Shown here piece by piece: positions 58,191 to 64,000 of a stretch of 64,000 nucleotides of DNA. The stretch comes from Strongylocentrotus droebachiensis (taxonomy: Eukaryota > Echinodermata > Echinoidea > Camarodonta > Strongylocentrotidae), in assembly GCA_035222895.1 (NCBI GenBank), contig JAVYIG010001043.1, forward strand, positions 332,832 to 396,831. Direction: 5' to 3'. The first letter of the stretch is position 1; every line of letters begins with the position of its first letter. The notes under the pieces were generated by a model that was given only the letters and a program-made list of their open reading frames with translations, had not been told where the DNA came from and did not search any database. The position numbers and the translations under genes were made by a program.

Positions 58191-61100
58191 ATGATGATGA
58201 TGATGATGATGATGATGATTATGTTGATGATGATGATGATGATGTAATAATAATGAGAATGCACGATCGAGGGACATGAATGACCGTGTAAGAATATTTC
58301 AAGTTTTTCCAATATTAAAACGAGCGATATTATAGAGCATACTGCAGCAAAACGACCATAATGTGGTAGGCCTGTGGTAGGCCCGTGGCGACACAATGTG
58401 TTATTTGACTAAGTTCATATTACCTTTATAATGGCACGTCGAAAAACCGCTAACGCAATATTAAACAAAATATACAATTCTATGAACAATTCACTCTCAG
58501 TCAATCTAATGCCACGATTGTTTTAACGCTTGTTATTGACAACAATTTGTATAAAACAGGGCCCAGATATCTATTTTGTTGTTTACATTTTCAGATCGAA
58601 TCTTCACATGGGCTTGCGTTTCGGGAGATCTTTGTCCAGTATATTCCTGGTAAACCTCATGCTCTCGCGGAGTTTGGAGCTCTTCTTTATTCTCATCATG
58701 ATCGCCATGAGTTCATGGATATTGATGGTACAGGACTGGCTCGAGCTGTTGGGCTGAGGTAAATAGGATATGTAACTTTTTTATTCAATTTCAGTTTTCA
58801 GTTTATTGTCTCATATTTCACATATATTTCATATTTTGCAGTCATGATTTCACGAAATAAATAATACAAATAAATATGAATTCTGTAACAAACAAAAAAA
58901 GAAAACAAAAAGAAGATGAGTACCTCTTATCAGTTTGTTTGAACACACTAAATTAATAACCTGAACTAATAGGAAGAGTGAAAAAATGAAGGGAGCTCTG
59001 GTTCTGATGAAAGCTATGATTGTGATTTGTAGTTATATATTCAATATAAAACGTAGAAGTTATATATTATGTATAGAATTTATTATGTTTTTTATATATG
59101 CAGTGCATCCCAGAAAAACGAAACCGAAAATCATCGATGTTTTATCATTACTTAATCACAATTACGAATAATAAATGACACATAATTTGTAAAGCTTAGA
59201 TCCTCCTCTTTCATTTGATGCAACTCATCTGATGCATATTTCACACATTAGTCATTAAGAACAATTTAATGAGAGGGAACCACCAAGTCATTTGGCGGAC
59301 GGTATCTGAATTTCAAAGAGAAAATCACATTTCTAGAAAGTTCAGTTTCTGCCCTTTTATATGACACCTCAATCAGGAAAAATGAGCTAGGAAAAGCAAA
59401 GTTCCGTTCGTTCCGTAATTTGATTTTAAACGAATTATTTTTCACTGGTTGCCTCATAGCGACAAACAGTGTTGACAAAAGACTTAGTCCATTGCCCACT
59501 GGAACCCAGTGACCCCTGTATTAATCCTATGACAATGAAATAATTCACTAGTCAACGGGTTACCTCTGTTTCATTGATGATCAGCCATGCATCGAGTCTT
59601 TCGTCTTCTTAGAACGAAGCAAGACTTTTCTCGCCATATTGTGTCTCCTCCCGTTACCTCTTTGCAGAAACCATGATGAACTTTTGAGCATCAATAACCC
59701 ACAGTCGGACATAAGCAGTGCTAGCCAGCTAGCAGTTCTAGAATGTTTCTCAGATATTGGCACTGAGATTGGATTGGTAAGTATGCATGTTACACTCTCA
59801 AAATATAATTGTAGCCATATTTTCATTATTATTCTCATTAGTTCGTATTTTTGCTAGTTGATTTCTATTTGTATTATCGTCATTTTCAGAGTGATTGATT
59901 GATTATTTTTTGGTAATCATGTTTTTATTATTATCGTTATTATTATAATAATTCTAACTATGACGGCTCCCTACTGTGAATATTATTGGTAATAGTATTA
60001 TCATTATAATTATTACATATGTTATCATTAAAACTTATATGTATTATAATCATTATTATAATTATTATAAGTATTTTTACAATTAATATTAGTATTATTA
60101 TTTATGATAATTCAATTTCGTTTAAATGATGATATTCATTAATTTGTATACTTATTTTTTCTTTTCATCTAAATCATTACCATCATTACCATGTTACAAT
60201 TCGTCGCCGTTTTCACGAACCGGCACAGCCCAACGCGCAACGAAATAAGTACATTCTGAGAAAAACGCGTTTTACGTTTAGCCCGTTTTGAATTCGCCAG
60301 AAACATGCCTTATGTCAAATTTTATATCACAAATACATATCAATAAAAAGGAAAATATTCTGTATTTTCTATACATTCCATTTGTTAAGCATTATGACAA
60401 TTACTATTAATATTACGAAGCTTTGGACTCTCGTGCCGGTTCGTGAAAATATTTTTTTGCTGTTTACGTAGCAAAAATATTTTCACGAACCGGCACAAGC
60501 CACTGTGTCGTTTTTCCTATGTAACTTTACGCGCAAGACAAAAGCGCTCGCGCTGTCTTAGCGCGTATTTTATTTTCACGAACCGGCACAACCGCCTGTG
60601 TCGCGTCATCTAGGTCTTGTAAGCGCAAAGATATTTTCACGAACCGGCACAGCCCATTGACTTATAACGGCGCGTGCCGGTTCGTGAAAATATGAAACGT
60701 GCTTTTTGGCTCGTGTGTCGTTTTTGTCATTTGTGTAACCATGGATATCTCAAAAACTAAAGCGTTTTGGATGCTGAAATTTGGTGAAATGAAAGATTGT
60801 TGATAACTTATGTTAAAAATGCAAAAAAAATTAAAACTACATTTTGAAGGGATTTCGGTGGCTTGTGCCGGTTCGTGAAAACGGCGACGAATTATTTCAT
60901 GTCTTTATTGAAGTAAACATTGGAAAAATATGCCATGTCGACTTCTCAATGGACTATGGACTTTTAGCAATATTATCATTTCGAAAGGAAAACTCTGTAG
61001 ATCTGTGATAAAGCAATTTTTAATCACGAGGCCTAAAATTAACTCCTGTAATTTCTTTAAAATTTAGGTTGTTAAGCGGAAACAGCGGAAACAAGAGGAA

Positions 61101-62413
61101 ACGTGGCTGATTGCTTTTCATCTCAACGAAAAGGGTATTTTCTTTCTCTCTTCCTGTCCATTTTATTGTCCCCAACTTTTAAAGAGATATGATTAGGAGA
61201 TAGTATAAACAATGGGAGTAACTCATGTGGTTTTACTTTCATTTACAGGCAAGCAAAAGCTATTCTGCCCCGTACTATATTTTAAATTTAAGATTTTGAT
61301 TTGATCATGTGTATGAAAGAAAAATGAAACCGCAAACACTGTATTGGAAATCCTTTGTGAAAATTGGTGAGCCAGTTAAATTTATCGTTAAAATTATCCC
61401 CATTTGGATACTTATCAAGGAAAACAATCTGTCTGAAGTTTGCAGTTTCCTTGCTTACCATTCTCCTACATGAGTCGCCATTTTGAATGCAATAGCGCAT
61501 TCAGAAAAATGAAACCGGAAACACTTTATTGGAAATCCTTTGTAAAAATTTGTGAGCCAGTTAAATTTATCTTTAACATTATCCCCATTTGAATGTTTAT
61601 CAAGGAAAACAATCTCTCTGAGGTTTGCTAACCATCCTCCCACGGGAGTCGGCCATTTTGAATCTATTAGCGCTGTCAGAGTAATGGGAATGGTTATAGA
61701 CAGAAAGGCGAAATACTTTGGCCATCTCTTGAAAATGTTGTTGGAAGGAAAAGTATAAGGTACTAGACTAAGAGGGGAATCAAGAAAAGCTAAAAGGGGA
61801 AATGGAGTGGAATGACACTGCAAGCGTGACTAGGGACCCGTGTATGTATGTTCAATCGGACGGTATAATGGGATTCTGGAAATGTTGCTCTATAAACTTG
61901 TTTTGTTTCATGATGACCACACATACGCACACGCACACGCGCGCATACACACACACACACACACACTTTATCATTTAATTTGAGAATCATAACTTCCTTA
62001 GAGACCTTTAAATTCAAGCAGAAATCTTAATCTTTGTTAACAATACCTGTTCTTGGCACTATATGACACTCATCCGAACTTTTTCATTCGAACTTTCTCG
62101 TCCTAACTTTCTCATTCTTTCTATTTTTCTTGTGCGCCTCGGAATAGCATTGTCTAGATAGACGGCGCTATACAAATGCCTATTATTATTATCATTTTGA
62201 TGGATGCAGATAACCGGCCAGTTGTGGAGAACATATTCAGCAAAATTATTATTTTGGACAGCTTGCTCATACCAGTCATTCCCGTTGACAGTGCCTTCGA
62301 CGAGAACCCTGTTTATTCCTATGACTGTTCCGCACAAGTGGAAATGATACTTGAAGATGGCGACCGATACATGGAGATTGATACTGACAAGGCGACCTAC
62401 GTTTTACATAAAG
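56089..62413 (+). CDS. Copy C of the PDZ / IL-1-like gene family, five exons seen, no lesion
   Basis: Exons 56089-56388, 58595-58758, 59668-59776, 61068-61134 and 62210-62413; exons 6-8 are expected beyond the right edge. All junctions are GT-AG and the phases (0, 2, 0, 1, 1) equal those of copies A and B. The protein starts MGGKASKKRSAGS (Gly2, Ser6, Lys7-Lys8: a strong N-myristoylation pattern with basic anchor). About 90 charged residues follow, then a PDZ-like domain (residues about 101-200; HGLAF, IDGTGLARAVGLR, NHDELLSINN, IGLVVKRKQRK), then the conserved region leading to RYMEIDTDKATYVLH, the start of the trefoil. If the rest is like A and B, the mature protein is a membrane-anchored or PDZ-tethered IL-1-like precursor. 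There is no signal peptide, as in most IL-1 family members. PDZ likely; IL-1 relation plausible. Confidence 0.68.
56540..56900. repeat. Copy of the tcctgccat...cgcgagcgcgctac dispersed repeat
   Basis: Tttaactcatatcctgccat and agtgctctgtgcacgcgagc match the arm families at 25.8 and 28.6 kb. It lies in intron 1 of copy C. Confidence 0.6.
57780..58250. repeat. (GAT)n microsatellite, about 0.4 kb, with flanking (AAC/AAT)n
   Basis: Almost unbroken gatgatgat with occasional gat-to-aat changes. Met-, His- and Ile-only frames arise from it. It lies in intron 1 of copy C. Confidence 0.95.
58595..58758 (+). CDS. Copy C exon 2 (PDZ N-terminal half)
   Basis: TTTTCAG acceptor, GAG|GTAAAT donor, 164 nt as in copy B. 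IESSHGLAFREIFVQYIPGK includes a GLAF carboxylate-loop candidate. It ends DIDGTGLARAVGLR, which matches the G-x-A-x-x-AGLR turn before betaE in PDZ domains. Confidence 0.72.
58797..58990. repeat. Dispersed repeat, related to 42683-42905
   Basis: Shared catatttcacatatatttca and gcagtcatgatttcac-like lines. Non-coding, intron 2 of copy C. Confidence 0.5.
59668..59776 (+). CDS. Copy C exon 3 (PDZ C-terminal half)
   Basis: TTTGCAG acceptor, GTAAGT donor, 109 nt. NHDELLSINNPQSD, then AVLECFSDIGTEIGL. DELLSINN and EIGLVV (with exon 4) are good PDZ betaE and betaF strands, with the alphaB helix between. Confidence 0.75.
60198..60893. mobile_element. 0.7-kb element with AATTCGTCGCCGTTTTCACG termini and seven copies of an inner motif
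   Basis: Left aattcgtcgccgttttcacg and right cgtgaaaacggcgacgaatt are perfect inverted repeats. The motif ttttcacgaaccggcaca occurs near 60210, 60478, 60573 and 60633, and inverted near 60432, 60672 and 60864. Non-coding. It lies in intron 3 of copy C. The repeated motif suggests binding sites for a transposase. Confidence 0.75.
61068..61134 (+). CDS. Copy C exon 4
   Basis: TTTAG acceptor, G|GTATTT donor, 67 nt against 58 in copies A and B, i.e. three extra codons. VVKRKQRKQEETWLIAFHLN, open. The basic KRKQRK stretch replaces KRN in copy A. Confidence 0.68.
61319..61690. repeat. 185-bp tandem duplication in intron 4 of copy C
   Basis: Gaaaaatgaaaccgcaaaca at 61319 and gaaaaatgaaaccggaaaca at 61504, each followed by tggaaatcctttgt and caaggaaaacaatct. 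Confidence 0.75.
61690..61860 (+). pseudogene. Possible LINE C-terminal tail
   Basis: RKAKYFGHLLKMLLEGKV resembles the FGH-x(3)-R...LLEGK tail of some non-LTR ORF2 proteins, with further pieces (GTRLRGESRKAK) after a stop. Short and degraded. Confidence 0.35.
62130..62209 (+). repeat. SINE tail next to the exon 5 acceptor of copy C
   Basis: Cgctatacaaatgcctatta is the 3' end of a SINE family (compare ctttacaaatatactattat at 30.75 kb), and its tattattatt tail runs into the acceptor tggatgcag. Confidence 0.5.
62210..62413 (+). CDS. Copy C exon 5 (pre-trefoil and first trefoil strands)
   Basis: GATGCAG acceptor, G|GTAAGC donor, 204 nt, phase 1 to 1. NRPVVENIFSKI, PVIPVDSAFDENPVYSYD, ends RYMEIDTDKATYVLHK. 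Same landmarks as copies A and B; shorter by deletions in the first part. Confidence 0.72.
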
Positions 62414-62615
62414 GTAAGCTTCTCAATGACTTACTAGTGCAGGCCTAACATTTTAAAGGGATCCGGTAACTTTGTCTCAGATCCTTAGCTTATACTGCAA
62501 TGATAATTATAAACATTTAGGTCAGTCAGGAACCCCATGGCTTTTACAAGCCGATCGCCTGTCTCGTTATCAAGATATTTATGATTGGAATTACAAATTT
62601 GCCAAACGGTTTTCA

Positions 62616-63192
62616 TAACAGTACAGTCTATTGGGGAAAACGAGTATGGTAAAACCGGTCACTCGAAGATTTTTACTTTTTTGAGACACATCTTGATCAT
62701 TTTAAAGTGCGATTTTATTTAGGGCTTCAATATTACACCATATCACAGACACTGATAACATGTAGGGCCGTGCATCTCATATTTAACATTGTTTAAACGA
62801 TGCCTTTAAGGCATCGACCAATTCGTAGTTAACACATGGTAAAAAGTACCAAACATTTGTATTTTAAAGAGATACTGAACTGATGGTCTGTTTGCCCTAG
62901 CGTACTGTTTATTGCACAGCGCCGTTTCATGATCACATTGCCAACAGTGCGTAACCCAGTACCTTATTACCACTTCGCAGACAGAGAACTTAAAGGCGTT
63001 TTTTAGGATGTTTCCAGTTTTACAAATCTGAAATGCATGGCCCTACGTTTTATCAGTGCCTATGATATGGTGTGATATTGAAGCCCTACCAAAAATTGCG
63101 CTTCAAATTGACCGTGAAGTGCCTGAAAAAAGTACAAATCTTTGAGTGACCGGTTTTTACAAAACTCATTTTCCCCAATCAACTGTTGTGTA
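62616..63192. mobile_element. Foldback element in the last visible intron
   Basis: Attggggaaaacgagtatgg and the complementary actcattttccccaat form ends. Inside, gggcttcaatattacaccat and its complement atggtgtgatattgaagccc are well matched. About 0.58 kb. Confidence 0.7.
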
Positions 63193-63478
63193 ATGAAATT
63201 GTATTTTGAAACTTCGAATATACTTTGCTTTACTTGTTTTCAGTAGGTTCTGTTTATATGCGCAAATTGTATTAACGATTTAGCTTATTGTCAATAAGTT
63301 AGAATGAGGAGGCTGTGCCTTCAGACTAGGTACCAATTATAGGTCTCATCAGCTTAGGCTAACCCTCATTTAGCATGATCTTCCTGTCACGTGACTCAGT
63401 AACCCGGGCTTGCGTGCGTGACTTCTTTACACATACTCACGTCGTCAAGCGATCACGGAATATAGAGCTTAGCTTAAA

Positions 63479-64000
63479 GTCCACTCCAAATACATCTTAC
63501 TTTCGATAGAAGCAGAAAAATCAGACTAACCAATCAAAAAAAGTCTGAGGAAAATCGGATAACTAATAAGAAGGTTATGAATTTTTAATGACATTAAAAA
63601 CTTTGAAAATCACTAGACAAATTGGCAACTCACTCATGAGTCTGTGACGTCATGTCCTCACTATCCACTTATTATTTCCTTTAAATTGATGATCTTATTT
63701 CTTCACACCAGCATCCAAGTTAATTAATAGTAATATGTTTTTATGTTGATGCACTAATATAGAGTAATTGTTTCCAGTTAAATCATGAAAAATGTGAATT
63801 TTGATAAACTATTTATATAAAAATCAATAATTATGAATATACAATATTCAGAAAATAGTAAAAATTCTTTAAAGTTCATAAAAGATTTTGTGAAATGTCA
63901 TGCACGCAATATAATACAAATCATATAACCTGGGCAAAGGCATGGGGAAATTAAGTTTTGGGGAATAAAAAGGGAAATTAATGGGATTAAACATATAGAG
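63479..64000. mobile_element. Second copy of the 31490-32026 foldback element, cut by window end
   Basis: Shares gtccactccaaatacatctt with one difference and gtgacgtcatgtcctcacta exactly. The right arm is beyond the window. Confidence 0.7.

Noticed and set aside
57702..58396. Long His-, Ile- and Met-only open frames
   Set aside because: Products of the (GAT)n/(ATC)n tract read in different frames.

Overview
The window looks like AT-rich, repeat-dense nuclear DNA of an animal, most likely a marine invertebrate deuterostome such as an echinoderm. I infer this from GT-AG introns with compact exons, Tc1, LINE, tRNA-SINE and CACTA-type transposons, many foldback MITEs, and frequent short aggcctac-type words. 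No bacterial-style gene organisation is present, and most long open frames are shadows or lie in simple repeats.

Layout. (1) 1-10503 (minus strand) is one end of a large CACTA/EnSpm-like transposon that runs off the left edge of the window. It ends at 10503 in CACTCTTAAAA (read on the minus strand) and has about 1.4 kb of TTGGGTAA-rich subterminal repeats. It carries a five-exon SAM-domain gene, and a C2H2 zinc-finger ORF plus a transposase ORF lie inside an intron of that gene. This layout recalls tnpA/tnpD of plant En/Spm. (2) 10504-11190 is an inverted copy of the region upstream of gene copy B, with the transposon end sitting a few bases before where the ATG would be. (3) 11.2-12.9 kb holds a decayed LINE.

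(4) From 13.6 kb to the right edge there are three tandem plus-strand copies of one multi-exon gene family: copy A (13641-20888, 5'-truncated pseudogene), copy B (30568-41943, full exon set but with a SINE in exon 1 and a stop in exon 4) and copy C (56089 to beyond 62413, no lesion in the five exons visible). The exon phases agree between copies. The deduced protein has a variable hydrophilic N-terminus (MGGKASKKR in copy C, a good N-myristoylation motif), a PDZ-like domain, and a C-terminal region over exons 5-8 whose pattern matches the interleukin-1-family beta-trefoil. This PDZ plus IL-1-like combination is the most interesting content of the window; the assignment is mine from pattern alone and needs structure prediction.

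(5) Between and inside the genes lie nested mobile elements: a 1.75-kb CACTG element, at least ten foldback/MITE-like elements, a Tc1 transposase broken by a LINE and by ACAATTACCCCCC arrays, a 0.9-kb inverted repeat, a CAACTGGT minisatellite, a GA-rich 118-bp minisatellite and a (GAT)n tract. Comparing copies A and B gives empty sites that confirm or date several of these insertions.
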